Shown one piece after another: positions 51,701-62,650 of a DNA stretch of 64,000 nucleotides (positions are counted from its first letter, which is position 1; each line of letters opens with the position of its first letter). Origin of the DNA: Macropodus opercularis (Eukaryota > Chordata > Actinopteri > Anabantiformes > Osphronemidae); assembly GCA_030770545.1 (NCBI GenBank), contig CM061105.1, positions 10,027,001-10,091,000 of the forward strand. The letters run 5' to 3'. The notes below the pieces were generated by a model that was not told the DNA's origin, ran no database searches, and worked only from the letters and a program-made list of their open reading frames with translations. The position numbers and the translations under genes are program-made.

Positions 51701-54700
51701 CAAATGACAACCAAAAGTGAAGACATTTTGAAAACGTGGAGGTTAGTGTTACACCAGCACTCTTTGTTTAGGAATCTCGTGCAAGCAAGTGGAAAATTTG
51801 GAATAATTTCATGGTACAAGGTGTAATAGAATCAAACATTCTTCGTTTAGTTGATTTTTCTTTGTCTTTCAAAGCATGGAGTGATGATGCATTCAGATCT
51901 CAGTTATCCGTAGGAGCACAATAAATGAACAAAAAAGTACAGCGGCATTGTGGAGGTCTCTTCAACAATAGAATATTTCGAAATTAAACATTTTGAGTAA
52001 AATCTTTTTTTTTTTTTTTTAAATGCTTCAATAACCAATACAAGATAATTCCACTACTTCAAACTACGTCAGAACTCAGTGGTTTGAAGTGGAGAGGTTC
52101 TGCTCCACAAGCATGCACACTTAGTATTTTATACCATTTACATGCATGGGGACGTGAAGATGGTGGGATTTTAAATGCACAACACTGGGGATGCAGTTGA
52201 TGGTCAAAATATAAAAATAATTCCACCTATTTGGTGATGTGATCCAGACACTTGTGAGCCTAAATGAGACAGGGTCAGATATTTTATTACATTTATCGAA
52301 ACAAGCCTTAGTGTTTGAGTCACGTTAAAAAAAACACTGTATTTGAAATGTCTTCAAACTTTAAATACTATTCATGAAATTGGGTGAATTGTCCTTAATG
52401 ATATTTATATTGTATTGATGGTGGTTATACGAAATCAATTCCTCAAACATTTAGAACACACAGCCAAAAGCCACACTGGTTACGTTTATGCTACACTTTA
52501 CAAACAAATACAGATAAAAACGTATTTACATAAAACGCTGTTATGATTGCTTTGCAGGGGTGCAGCAGAGAACATAATGATTGAAATAAAAGAGTTATCT
52601 CCTACCCAGCATGTGGTTGGCCACGTGAACTTGGATGTCCCATTCACTGTAGAACACCATCTGACATTTGATGCACTGGTATGTCTTCTTCTGTAAACAC
52701 AGCCAAGAGGAAAGGTATTATTATAGTCAACCTGGAATTTTTGTTTGTCCCTAACACAGCGATAACATAACATTTACAGCTCGAGAGGCATCAAATCCTA
52801 GTCAATACAACAGTAATACCTCTTCAGTTTGTGAGGGACTAGCTCTGGGCATAGGGGACACCTGGGGTGTCTTCAGCTGCCCGCTGTTGCTGTCCCCAGC
52901 CTGGTCCCGATGCACTGCCTGGACATGGTTTTGCAACTCTGCTTCAGACTCAAATTTGACGTTGCAGCTGGAGCATCGTGTCTTGGCAGCAGATGATGAA
53001 GATGTGGAAGAGGATGAAGAGGATGAAGAGACGGCTTTGCCTTTACCATCGCCGGGGCTGAGACTCTCCCCCTGGACCCATGTGGCTGTAGTTGTCGCTG
53101 GAGTGGAAGCGCCACCCTGCTGCTGTTGCCTTCCTCCATTCACTGTTGGGCTGGAGCTCTTGGAGCCAGCTGCTGTGACACAGGTTGCACAGAGTCCATA
53201 AGGCAGTCCGTTGATATCCAGCTTCACCAGGTCTTGTTTGGACCTAAAGTCTTTCAGGCAAGAGGCGCACTTGAAAGGTTTTTGGACATGATGCTGCTGA
53301 TTGTGAGGTATGGCATTGCCTCGGCCACTGGGCTGGTTCGTGGACATGGTGCCTGTTTTTTGCATGTGGAAGGTACCGTGAATCTTGAGCTCTAATGTGG
53401 AGGTGACTGTCTGCATGCACACCACACAGCGGAAACCTGTCAGGGAGTTCCTCAGGTCCGGGTGCATCTGGCAATGTTCCAGGAAGTCCTCCTCACTTTG
53501 CAATGGCATCTTACAAATGCGGCAGCTGCCTGTGTCCAGACTCTTGCTATGAGTGACCTTGTGCTCAGTCAGGGTGAGTAAAGAAGGGAAGCGCTCCCCA
53601 CAGATGGGACACATGTAGTGTTTGACAGGCCCAAGGTGGGTCTGCATATGCTCCCTCAGTCCAGCCTCAGAGAAGAATGTGCGGGAGCAGACATTGCACT
53701 TGTGGTTGCCCTTGATCATTTCAGCTTTCCTCTTTATCATGGCGCTCTCACCGGGGCGTATATTGTGGTCCCTCAACTGGTGGTTGGTGAGGAGCGACTC
53801 CATTGTGTAAGACGCCCCACAGATGTCGCACCCATACATGGGTTCTGCAGTGTCCACTTCTTCTTCACTTCCATCGTGGCTATTGTGGGACTCCACCACA
53901 GATCCTCCTGCTGCTCCTGGGCCGTGACTGTTAGTTAGGACACCTTGGAGCTCAGCATCCTCTTTAGGTTGACCATCTCCACCAATTACAGTAGAACCAT
54001 TGGCACCGCAGTTTTGTGCCTTTCCCTCAAACACACAGTGCTTCTCCCTCAAATGCTTCTCCAAAAGGACGATGGCATGGAAGGCCTTACTGCAGAAGCG
54101 ACAGTTATACTTCTTGCTGTGGGTGGTGATGTGACACTGCAGCTCCACCTCTGTGCCAAAGGACTCCCCACAGAAAATGCAGCGATGAGCACGACCCTGG
54201 TTCTCCAGATGACTGTGCTTGACATGGAGCTGTAGGTCAGTCTCATGTCTGAAGTCCCAGTTGCAAGAGGTGCAGCGATACACCTTCTTCTCGTTGCTGT
54301 GTTTTACAGCCAGGTGGAGCTGAGTAGACACCTTCGAGTCAAACACCTCCTGGCACAGAGTGCAACGAAAGAACACAAAGGTATGCATGTCAAGTAGGTG
54401 CTTCTGCAGGTCATCCACTGAAGTGAACTGCTTGTCACAGCTCTCACAGATGTAATACGTGGAGGTAATAGTGAAGTGAATTGTCACATGCTTCAGCAGA
54501 GACTCTTGGTTGGGAAACTCTTTATTGCACTGTGGGCAGGTGAGTTGAGGCTGCAGGCCATCCAGATGCGTTTTTAGATGAGTCTGGAAAAGGTCTAGAC
54601 TGGTATACTTGGCGCCACACTGGTTACATATGAACTCACTGGTAGTGCGTGAGGCTGAGCCGCCTTGTTTGAGCATGGTTGTTTCCACAGATATTGGAGA

Positions 54701-56322
54701 AGAGGGGCTTAGGGTGCGCAGGGATTTCTTTCCATTGTTGATGTAGTTCAGTGCCAGTGGAATGTTTTTGTGATTCTCCTTGATGTGCTTGTTGAGCTTC
54801 AGAACACTGTTGAATATGGGGGAATTGGTACAGTATGAACAGGAATACACTTCTACTATAGGCTCCTTGGGAGTTACAGCCAAGGGGGAGTCAAAGCGCA
54901 GGCTTCCCCCATCACAGTGAGTCTGACGAACATGCTCCTCCAAGGTAGCCTCTGTCAAAAAACCCATGAAGCACTGTGGGCAGAAGAAGGCATTACTCTC
55001 CTTGGCCACTGGACTGGGAAAGCCATGGGAGCATCGGATGTGTTCCTGGAGGGCATTGAGGTCACTCAACACCTCAGGACAGAAGTTACACTGAAGGAGG
55101 GCATCAGGCAAACTGGCTAATAGGGCAGCATGGTCTTCTGCATTGTGCACCTGCTTCAGATGTTCATTTAGATTTAGTAAAGAGGGCAGAACCTCCAAAC
55201 AAAACTGGCAAGTATGAGCCTGCTCTGGCTTGTCCAGATGCATGGTTCGTAGGTGAATTTGAAGCACAGCCAAACTGGAGAACACTTGCTTGTTGCAATA
55301 AATGCAACTGTAGGAGACTTTAGGTTGTTTAGAAGAGCGTCCTCCCATGTCTGATGCATTCTGAGCAGCCCGCTTCCTCCTGCCTCTAGCCTTGGGCACA
55401 GGTGGTGCTGTCTCTACCATTGTGGAGCTGTCAACAGAAAGGTTGGAGTCAGGAGTGGTGCTGGAGACGGACGTGTAACCCACAGTCAGCAAGGAAGGGC
55501 TGTTACTATGGTTACTCGATTCTGGGAGCTGGTGGATGTCCATGTGAGCATAGAGGTCTTCAACAGATAGAAAGTGCTCCGAGCAGATAGCGCAGGTATG
55601 GCCCTTTCTGTCCCGGCTATGTGCTTGGTCGATGTGGGTCAGCAGGGTGCCCTCGTCACTGAAGGGCTCGTGGCAGTAGATGCACTGCAGGGTGGCACCC
55701 AATCCTCCATCTTCTGATGGCGAACACTCAGGGTGGCACTCTGCGATGTGCCTCTGGAGCTCTTCTGGGACATCAAAGCCCTCCTCACATCGGCTGCATT
55801 TACGGGTTTCTTTCAGCTTCCATTCATCAGCTCTAGAGAGGCTTGAGCTGCTGCCATCTTTGCCCCTTTCATGTACTTGCATGTGGCCGTGGAGGGAGCT
55901 AGAGGAAAGGAAGCCTCGGCGGCACACAGGGCACTTGTGGGGTTTGTTGGAGGCGTGGGTTTTCATGTGGATTTTGAGGTGATCACTGCGAGAGAAGGCA
56001 GAGTCACACTCTCCACAGTGGTACTTCTTATCACCAGTGTGGAGCTTGACGTGTCGATCCCGGCTGCGCTTGTGCTTAAACAGACGGCTGCAAAAGGTGC
56101 AGCTGAAGGGGAGTTTATCGCCGTGGCTCTGTTCGTGACGTTTGAGGAAACTTAAACGACTGAAGGACTTGTCGCAGAACTGGCACGGGTAGGGTAGGCC
56201 AGGGCCTCCTTCTTCTTCACCAAAATCATAGTCCTCACAGTGTCCAGGAGAAGTCTGATCCTTACTGGATGGAGATGATGCTGGCCAAGAACACGTCGGG
56301 TCATCCTCAAGATCTGCAGCAT
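12002..56322 (-). CDS. znf521: Zinc finger protein 521, 3' part of the gene (5 exons; 5' exons outside the window)
   Basis: Exons in transcript order are 56322-52820, 52690-52606, 26979-26848, 22051-21936 and 12031-12002. Phases agree at every junction and give about 1,288 residues. The protein is a nuclear C2H2 factor. In mammals it (EHZF/Evi3) binds DNA and partner factors, represses EBF1, recruits NuRD through an N-terminal motif, and acts in haematopoietic, neural and mesenchymal progenitors. Here 25 canonical fingers plus one atypical CxxC...CxxC module are in the big exon, and four more fingers lie in the last exons. With the upstream finger this matches the 30 of human ZNF521. Blocks such as EDDPTCSWPASSPSSKDQTS and VGYTSVSSTTPDSNLSVDSS identify ZNF521 rather than its paralog ZNF423. 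Missing from the window: the start codon, the NuRD motif and finger 1. Confidence 0.95.
13382..13401. repeat. Poly-C tract
   Basis: An uninterrupted run of about 20 cytosines follows a CT-rich stretch. It is poly-G in the znf521 transcript direction. Confidence 0.9.
18590..18800. promoter_or_regulatory. Candidate conserved non-coding element in znf521 intron
   Basis: Contains ATGCTTAATTAAAA (about 18612-18626, POU/homeodomain-like), then CAATAATGGCTATCA and CATTAAGGCC, all without simple repeats. Enhancer identity is inferred from motif density and location only. Confidence 0.25.
19140..19380. promoter_or_regulatory. Candidate conserved non-coding element in znf521 intron
   Basis: Holds AGTTAATGAATCTGGCTAAT followed by TAATCCAGCC (about 19201-19230), with two TAAT cores in about 25 bp and a K50-homeodomain-type TAATCC. 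It sits in non-repetitive sequence. Conservation was not measured. Confidence 0.25.
21936..22051 (-). CDS. znf521: znf521 penultimate exon
   Basis: This 116-nt exon begins after GTGCGAGCAG and ends at CAG|GTGAGCC, entering in phase 1 and leaving in phase 0. It encodes VFVQANKLQQHIFSAHGQED (completing the finger begun in the previous exon) and KIYDCSQCPQKFFFQTELQ, the first part of the last finger. The finger is completed by the final exon, whose histidine closes the zinc site. Confidence 0.93.
22052..26847 (-). other. znf521: znf521 intron (about 4.8 kb)
   Basis: No coding or RNA gene was recognised. There is a CA repeat at about 24800-24827 and long pyrimidine-rich stretches at 25.6-25.85 and 26.5-26.58 kb. 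The 255-codon minus-strand ORF at 25.7-26.5 kb comes from that skewed composition. Confidence 0.7.
26848..26979 (-). CDS. znf521: znf521 exon encoding one and a half zinc fingers
   Basis: This 132-nt exon follows a TTCTCAACAG acceptor and precedes GTGTGTGC. It enters and leaves in phase 1. It encodes EGLNHECKLCSQSFDSPAKL and onward to HLIEH, then GMGGTFKCPVCFT, the first half of the next finger. The match to mammalian ZNF521 is close to complete, and the frame joins both neighbours cleanly. The longest ATG-initiated ORF over it is unrelated. Confidence 0.92.
32575..32665. promoter_or_regulatory. Candidate conserved non-coding element
   Basis: A compact block with ACAATTAGCC, TATAATTATCAG and CTTAATTGAC: three TAAT/ATTA cores within about 60 bp of otherwise GC-rich, non-repetitive sequence. 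Confidence 0.25.
33118..33139. repeat. TC microsatellite
   Basis: A continuous CT dinucleotide run of about 11 units inside a longer pyrimidine-rich stretch. Confidence 0.9.
33190..33400. promoter_or_regulatory. Candidate conserved non-coding element
   Basis: Contains TTCATTACCTCAGC, AGAATTAGTCC, TTCATTAGAAAGG, CCTTAATCCAG and GCAATAATTTGC in about 170 bp. This is dense AT-core motif content in unique sequence next to the TC repeat. Confidence 0.25.
36873..36888. repeat. Poly-G tract
   Basis: A run of 16 guanines on the plus strand. Confidence 0.9.
42663..42721. repeat. AAAG tetranucleotide microsatellite
   Basis: About 14 units of AAAG/GAAA with two GC interruptions near the start, preceded by A/G-rich sequence from about 42585. 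It produces the Phe/Leu/Ser- and Lys/Arg/Glu-rich spurious ORFs on both strands. Confidence 0.92.
42775..42970. promoter_or_regulatory. Candidate conserved non-coding element
   Basis: Holds AGAATTAATTTCTGC, CTTTAATTACTC and GCTTTAATTTGAATG within 130 bp of unique sequence. This is a typical homeodomain-rich composition, flanked by two microsatellites. Confidence 0.28.
43035..43109. repeat. GT microsatellite
   Basis: About 75 bp of GT repeat with two GG interruptions on the plus strand. Confidence 0.93.
45625..45653. repeat. G-rich tract with four G-runs
   Basis: Consecutive G-runs separated by single T bases (about G8, G7, G11). It has the form of a G-quadruplex-capable sequence on the plus strand. 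Confidence 0.85.
46500..46790. promoter_or_regulatory. Candidate conserved non-coding element
   Basis: A unique, GC-balanced block with GAGCTGACAGATGGCCGCC, GAGTAACACAGTAACTGG and CATGATTATTAAGGC. It lacks simple repeats, and its ORFs on both strands have no recognisable product. Suggested as regulatory by position in the gene and composition only. Confidence 0.22.
48220..48345. promoter_or_regulatory. Candidate conserved non-coding element
   Basis: Includes CATAATTGCATATTAGC (octamer-like) and TTATTAATCACCAATTAATA in about 100 bp of unique sequence. Confidence 0.25.
49079..49107. repeat. 29-bp dispersed direct repeat, copy 1
   Basis: Matches 49979-50007 with a single mismatch (G at 49087, A at 49987). 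The core is CCAGCTGTACAGCAAATGTG, which includes an E-box CAGCTG. The copies are exactly 900 bp apart. Confidence 0.8.
49979..50007. repeat. 29-bp dispersed direct repeat, copy 2
   Basis: Second copy of the segment at 49079. A shorter related piece, AGAGTGGCCAGCTGT, lies between them at 49882-49896. Confidence 0.8.
51418..51460. repeat. 22-bp tandem duplication
   Basis: CCTGATAGAATTGCC occurs twice with a 22-bp period, followed by TACC and CACC. The two units differ at few positions. Confidence 0.8.
52606..52690 (-). CDS. znf521: znf521 exon after the large exon (one zinc finger)
   Basis: This 85-nt exon lies between GTGTTTACAG and GTAGGAGA, entering in phase 0 and leaving in phase 1. It encodes KKTYQCIKCQMVFYSEWDIQ and the rest of one C2H2 finger ending VHVANHML, nearly identical to the mammalian protein. 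Only 129 bp of intron separates it from the large exon. Confidence 0.93.
52691..52819 (-). other. znf521: Short znf521 intron (129 bp)
   Basis: Bounded by GTATTACT at the donor and GTGTTTACAG at the acceptor. It is the only short intron of the gene in this window, and it contains the in-frame stop that ends the large open frame at 52802. Confidence 0.88.
52820..56322 (-). CDS. znf521: znf521 large exon (25 canonical zinc fingers)
   Basis: This 3,503-nt exon enters in phase 1 after a CTTCTCCAG acceptor and leaves in phase 0 at GAAGAG|GTATTA. The open frame upstream to 56383 and the five codons after 52820 are intron. It starts with an acidic Asp/Glu stretch before finger YPCQFC at about 56190. 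Then come DNA-binding type fingers with TGDKKYHC-like linkers, a spacer with the Ser/Thr-rich VGYTSVSSTTPDS block and a basic RGRRKRA segment (a likely nuclear localisation signal), followed by the widely spaced middle and C-terminal finger clusters. A module ending in LPYGLCATC (about 53170-53270) has Cys in place of His. A run of about twelve serines (about 52990-53035) and a Gln/Thr-rich stretch precede finger TRCSSC. No frameshift or stop interrupts it. Confidence 0.97.
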
Positions 56323-57106
56323 CTGGAGAAGAGAGAAAAACAGGAAGAGAACGAAGGCATAAGACACAGCCCAAAGAGTACAAAGGAAAGAGTGACTAAG
56401 AGAAGTGTTTTGCAAGACTGTATTGGCAGCTCATTTGTCTCACTCTTTCAAACAGAAAGGGGGGGGGGGCACTGTGGTGTTATTTGTCATGTAGTAATTA
56501 TAAGGTTGTGGTATATGAATTTAGAGTTCTTTGCAACTTAGACCATTTTTCTTCATCAGAAACAATACCTCTCCTCAGGTGTTATCTAAAAAGTTACATT
56601 TGAATATGTAATTTAAAGTATAATTAGAGAACAGAATAAGTGGAAATACTTTTACTACAATTAACCTTGTATGTGGCCATGTAACGGCTTAGCCCACTGT
56701 GACTCAACACACAATCTCTCTGACATTTAAAGCCAACTCAAGACAATGGGTGTACTTTAGGGTGTAAGCCCGGCATGAGGTAAATTAGAACATTTCTATT
56801 ATTCCCTAACAATTACTGGAATATTTTTGAAAAACAAGAGCCCTTGAAATGACCTTAAGACAAGAGAGAGAGAAAAAGCGGAGAAAGGCAGTTCTGATTA
56901 AGTGTGCGGTGCAGACCACAGCTATGCACGCATAGCCTTTAGGAACACGCCACCGCTAAACAGATGATCTTCATGAAACATCAGCCTTTCAGAACATCAG
57001 TCAGTAGCTATCATATTAAAGGCTAGGCATTATTATCATATTTGTCTGTGTGGTCTGTGCTGAGCCGTGAGGCATCTGATACTGTCATGTGCTGCTGCAG
57101 GGAGGC

Positions 57107-57132
57107 GGGGGGGGGGGGGGGGGGGGGGGGGG
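57107..57132. repeat. Poly-G tract
   Basis: A run of about 26 guanines on the plus strand, the longest homopolymer in the window. Confidence 0.9.
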
Positions 57133-59537
57133 CAGGGAAACAGATAGGGGACGATAACCTAGTGGCTAACTACCTCACTCAAGGACAAGCAGGTGCACAG
57201 ACTGACCAGAGAGCACCAGTCATCTAACAGCACGTCCGTGTTACTTTAACGTGTCGCTGCGTATTTTTTTCCAACTTGTTCGCTGTATGGCGATATGAAT
57301 GGAAAACACAGAACACCACTTTCCACCAAGTTCAAAAGGGCACAGACCACTTCTTCCCGCTGCCGAATTCTAAGTGTGGCGAACTTCCTTACCTAAATAA
57401 AACATTGTAATCCCAGCCCCTTCAGCTACGTAGAAAAAAACGGTCAAAAGGCCAGTACTTGGAATGGGAAAAACAAGAGGAAACTGCAAAGATTTATGAG
57501 ACAGACGAAGGATAAGCACAAGCTCTTTCCAGGATCCAACCTCTGTACTCTCCTTCAGCTGACAAATCCAAGTCTCTCTCTCTCTCCCTTTCTGTTGTTT
57601 TTGCTGGGAGATCTGCCCTTTGTCAGGATATCATGCCCTCTTTGAGCACTTACCCCCATCAGGGCCTATCTTCAGGAAACAGATGGGGTCGGAGGCCATT
57701 CCCTTGCCCCTCCAAACTGCTGAAAGCGGCACATTGAGAGCCCACCTCCACACCGTGGCCCTCCCGGAAACCTCCCACCCCTGGCAAGGCGCCCACTCTG
57801 CACACACATCTCACTCAAGACGCAAACCTTGCCTTATTTGCTTGCTTTATCTCTCATACGTGTCTCAGTGTTTTTCTCTCTCTCTCTCTGGTTTGAGGGA
57901 GGATGGGTGACTCAGTGCTTTGCCCTCCTCCACAGAGGGGGTGGATCTGCCCTCTCTCATGCTACCTCCCAGGGTATAGGAGAAGACAGTGCAAGAAGAA
58001 TGACCCCAGCCAATGCCTTACAGTCAAACATATTGGCTCTGAGACAATAGTATAAAACAAACAAATAAATGGGCCTGTATACAAGGCTAAATGAAATTCT
58101 ACTGTCTTAAATGAGGATGTCTATGCCCTGAGACATTACTAAGCTGACAACCTCATTGCAGTTTTTGTTTACTTGATCTATATTATTTATTTAGTGCCTT
58201 TACTCCAACAACACTCATACATAAAGTCGTATCTGTGGGGGACATGTGGGAGTTGTAAACACTGCTGGAGTTCACCTACTGTAGCACAATTCCCGTTTAG
58301 ATGGGCAAATATCAGTGTTAAATATTAGACTTGTGCTTCTGTGTGATAAAACACACCACGGTAATACAAATGTATAATATTACAATGAATTTGCCTTTGG
58401 GTTGCAGCTGCTCGACCGCACAATGTGTTGTAATGCGTTTACATATGCTGAGTGTTTGTTGAGTCGCCCAATAAGAATAAATGTCCTTTTCAGGACATTC
58501 AAATTTGGAAACTGTGCATTTTGTGTCCCACACAGTGAGACGCACGGCAGTTACATTCTGTTCTCCTCTCACACACGGACACACACACACTTGCTCACGG
58601 TAACAAACATATACATAAGCGCACATGCATGTGCACATAAAATCCACAGATGCGAGCGCAATGGCCGAAACAAGTGTGTGAACAACTGTAGATGAAAGAG
58701 CAATATTCCTCAGGAGACCTCAAGAGGAAAGAGAGAGAGGGGCTTGTTTTTTTCCTTCTTCACCCAGACAAGAAATGCCCAGGCCTCAGCAGCAGCCTGA
58801 GTAAATAAAAGAATGGGCCTTACTTCCCTGTCTCTCGGGCCGGGGGCCTGTGCACGCCAGCACTCTCTGTGTTGCTGCCAAAGGGGATGCTGGGGCCTGA
58901 AAAACTACACCCTGCAGCTGAAGGGCTGTCTTTGTTGGTCTGCCAAGGCCTTCCTGAGCATCCTCCAGCCAACAGCCTGTCACGTCCTGGGAGGAAGACC
59001 TCCATCTTAAGGCCTGTCCCTCTCTGGGAATTCTGTCCCTACCCCCTCCCTTTTTCTCTTTTAAATGTCTCCTATATGGAACAAAACAACCTCCTTTGGA
59101 GCGCGCCTACTGGAGATGGCATCAAATGTGTCATACCCACGCTGGATAAAAAAAAGACAGCACATTACTACACAATAAAAGCTTCTTTAGTAATAAAACA
59201 TCTTCGCCTGTCAAACAACCAACCACAATCAATAAGGCGCATAGGAGTACAACAGCACATACCAGTGTTTATTTTTTATTGACTGCAAAAGTAGCCACTA
59301 AAAATCCCCTCTTCGCACACAGGCCTCCGTTTCCTCTAAGCAGGTCTGAGCCACTCTTTCTGCACCACTTCCTCTAAGTTCATTTATAGCACCCTTTCCC
59401 AAAGTAAACACTCCTGTTCAAATAATCCTTAATGCTGGGAACAGGTAGGTATGTTGTTTCTGTACACATCAGCAAAGCTTTCAAACCCCTGAGAAATGCT
59501 TTAATTTATGCAATTAATGTAGTTGAGAATTAGTACG

Positions 59538-59565
59538 ATATATATATATATGTGTGTGTGTGTGT
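59538..59565. repeat. Compound AT/GT microsatellite
   Basis: About seven AT units are followed directly by about seven GT units. Confidence 0.88.
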
Positions 59566-62500
59566 AATTAATTATCCAGATGACACTGTTTCCCTTTAGA
59601 CTATAATACACATGGGCAAATACGCTGTGTTAAATGTAATACAGCAAATACATACCGTACATTCAAATGTCTTTTGTTTAATGTATCTAAGCTTAAGATG
59701 GAGCGTTTGATTTAATTTTATTCAGAACAGAAAAATATTTGGAGATGTCCCTGCTCAGCAAAATAAACCATTTGCTAATTTTGTAAAATGTTTTTCTTTC
59801 TAACCATCAGCAAAACTCTGACCAGCAATACATTTCATTTACCACATAATGTAGTATTTCTCTTTTAAACAACAGCTGATGCAGTGACTTGATTTTATCC
59901 AGCACTACACCTTCCTGAAGCCCTTCAACACCGTGGTTTGGGAATAACTCGCTGCTGGAGACTGGACCTTCACATTTGAGGTCCTGGAAACAGTTCAGGA
60001 TGGCTTATCACTACCTGACAGCTACAGAGTACATCTCTTCTGTTAGGGAAGCCAACTCTTATCCAGCTCCAGGACCTTATCTTATCAGAAAAGTGCCTCT
60101 GCTATTGCTCATGTCCTGCTTCTATAGCAAGCTAGACTTTGTTCAACAGCCATTCTAGTGAAGCAGAGCATGGCCGAGCTTTCTGTCGCCATATCTTATC
60201 TTCCTATGTGTTGCGCCGGAGATGTGTACGCAGTGCTTGTCATAAGAGATGTGTTTGTGTGAGTATATTTGTGGCACGTTGGGGATTGGGGATTCATTGA
60301 ATAAACAAAAAGCTGACAACTTGTCTGATGTAACACCATGACCCCACTTCATATTCAGAGATGGGATCTTTTTACAGTTACAGGGAAAAGTAGTGAGCCT
60401 TTCCCATGAGACAATGCATGTGTCATCGCACCGCTTTCCTGTTCTGATGCCCAAATAGCAATCTGTGTTTGAACAACACGCTATCATGTGTGGTCGTGTT
60501 TGTGACACAACCACTTAAGATCGAATAGAGTAGGTGGTGAGATTTTTTTATTATTATTATTATCTTTATTTTTTTGATCAGCTAAGACGCCGATCTTCCT
60601 GAGAGACGGAAGTGGGGTGTTGAGTTTTTTGGGACTAATTCCAGTCAGATGAGCAAATCACTCAGTTGATTCAGGGCTGGGAGCTGAGAGGACACAGAGC
60701 TATTGGAAGAGGCCCAGTGCTGGGCTTTACTCACAGTAGTCCTGCTACATCCCTGTTTTAAGACATCAAATCCAGTCAAAATGAAACACTGGTAATTCCC
60801 AGTAGCTGTCAACAAGCGTGCCAGGTGGCTAGATGTGGCTTCTTGCTCCATGCAGCTGATTAGCACACACTGATAAGCACAATTATAAGCATTTAACAGA
60901 GCTGGTATTCGCCACTTCGCTCGCTCCCTCCCTAGAATCTAGTGTCTGTGTGTGTGTGTGCTCGGCCTGTCTCTCGGTTCTGCTCTTTTTTTTTCTTAGC
61001 AAACACAATATGTTTTTTACACATCACTGAGAAATGTCAGGTCCCTTTCCCCCTTTGCTACAGATCAATCAAATCCACTAGGCTACAGGATGAGAAGGAG
61101 GGGTTGTGTGAGACGACTGGAGGAGCAGCGAACAAGGATGCTATCTTTTACTGGACGAGGTAGGAAAACAGTAGATGAAATGGGGATTCACTTCCCGGGG
61201 TTTCATCAATGCTGTAGCAGCGAGCTACTCTGGCCCAACATCATGTACACGCACAACAAAACACACACACACACACACACTCAAAGGAGAAATGCACACA
61301 CCCCCAGACTGCAGTCAGTGGGGATTTTTTCACACAGGGCCTGACACAAAGAGCTGGAACATCAAGCACTGTCCTGACTCTGTGGTCTGGGTGTCCATTA
61401 TTCTGGCCCTCATGGCTCTGTCTCTCAACCATGGGGAAGCGGCAAACTGTCAACTACTTTGTCCACATTACCCACGTCCCCCAGCTCAGACAGGAGCACT
61501 TGGTCACTGTCCCAGAAATCACAGCGCCCCAGTGGCGTCCCAGGAAAGTTAGACAAATGGAAGGCCAGAGGAGGAAAAGTAGGGCGGCCAGTCATGCTTT
61601 ACTCGGCTTTTTCCTTCCGTGATAGTGAGCCACAGTGAAAAGTGGAATTCCGTCTCCCTGCATGTGCACAGATGCAGGCATTCGAATAATATTCATCATC
61701 TGTGATTTTGTTTACTTCTAAAATGTCAGGTCTCTCAAATGAAGGAGGATGTTTGTGTTTGAGCAGTGTGGAAAATCAGCCTCATGTGTCACGTGAAAAT
61801 TAGCATCGCATATCTTATCGCCCATAACAACTGCGTACTATTATAGTTAGATTGCTGGGGTCAGCAAGGTAAAAGGCAGAATTGATATTATAATAAAACA
61901 AATACTTAAAAAATCAAAGCGGCCTGTCTGAGTTTTTATCAGGACAATGTGGCAAAACCACAAAGATGGGGTTAACAAGAAACCGAAATGTCAGGAGTGC
62001 TTCAATTTGCAAGTTTGAAAATTAAGTCATTTTTTAAGAGAAAGAATGAATTAATGAGAGGACAAGAAAAGGGAGACATTTAATTACTCTATTATTCAGA
62101 AAAGGTGAAATTGGGGTTTATAATAGACTACCAGTCAGAGTGCAGTGGGTGGGCTCCAGCGTTAATGTTCTATTGTTTCAGTTTAATTTTACTTGATTTG
62201 AAGTGTTTGAATTATTAAAAGTCAGCCACTTTGGAACCAAAATACACTTCACAGCATGCATGTCATTACCTCTGAGAAAAGCAATATAGTGTTTCACATG
62301 ATTAATAAATACATATTGGCAGTAAAGACTACAGTCCTATTAGCGTTTGGTAGAGATAGGAGCTTAGCGTGGAGGAGAAGGGCGGTGGCAGTGCTGTCAT
62401 CTCCTGTGAGAGGAAGGACAGTTGACCACTTCAGGTGGACAACAGCACAAACAGGAAGGAGGCTGTCCCCCAGGCCTTGGCAGGACCAGCAGACACAGTG

Positions 62501-62625
62501 AGCCTCCCAGGAGGAGAACGGAGGACGACAATCTGTCCCCCAGCATGTCCCTTCGCCACCTGCCTCACTGCGCTGGCTCTAGGGGAGTGGGTCTGGGCTG
62601 CGATGGGCCGGGCTTCGATAGCAAC

Positions 62626-62650
62626 GTGTGTGTGTGTGTGTGTGTGTGTG
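62626..62650. repeat. GT microsatellite
   Basis: About 12 uninterrupted GT units on the plus strand. Confidence 0.9.

Larger units (their letters stand above)
26980..52605 (-). other. znf521: znf521 largest intron in the window (about 25.6 kb)
   Basis: No exon or RNA gene was recognised on either strand. It contains a TC repeat (33118-33139), G-runs (36873-36888; 45625-45653), an AAAG repeat (42663-42721), a GT repeat (43035-43109), a duplicated 29-bp segment (49079; 49979), a 22-bp tandem duplication (51418-51460) and several AT-core-rich blocks listed separately. Confidence 0.7.

Noticed and set aside
56323..56383. In-frame Met start and leader (MYSLGCV...) at the 5' end of the large znf521 ORF
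   Set aside because: An acceptor CTTCTCCAG lies at 56323-56331, and family similarity begins only after it. The leader is intron read-through.
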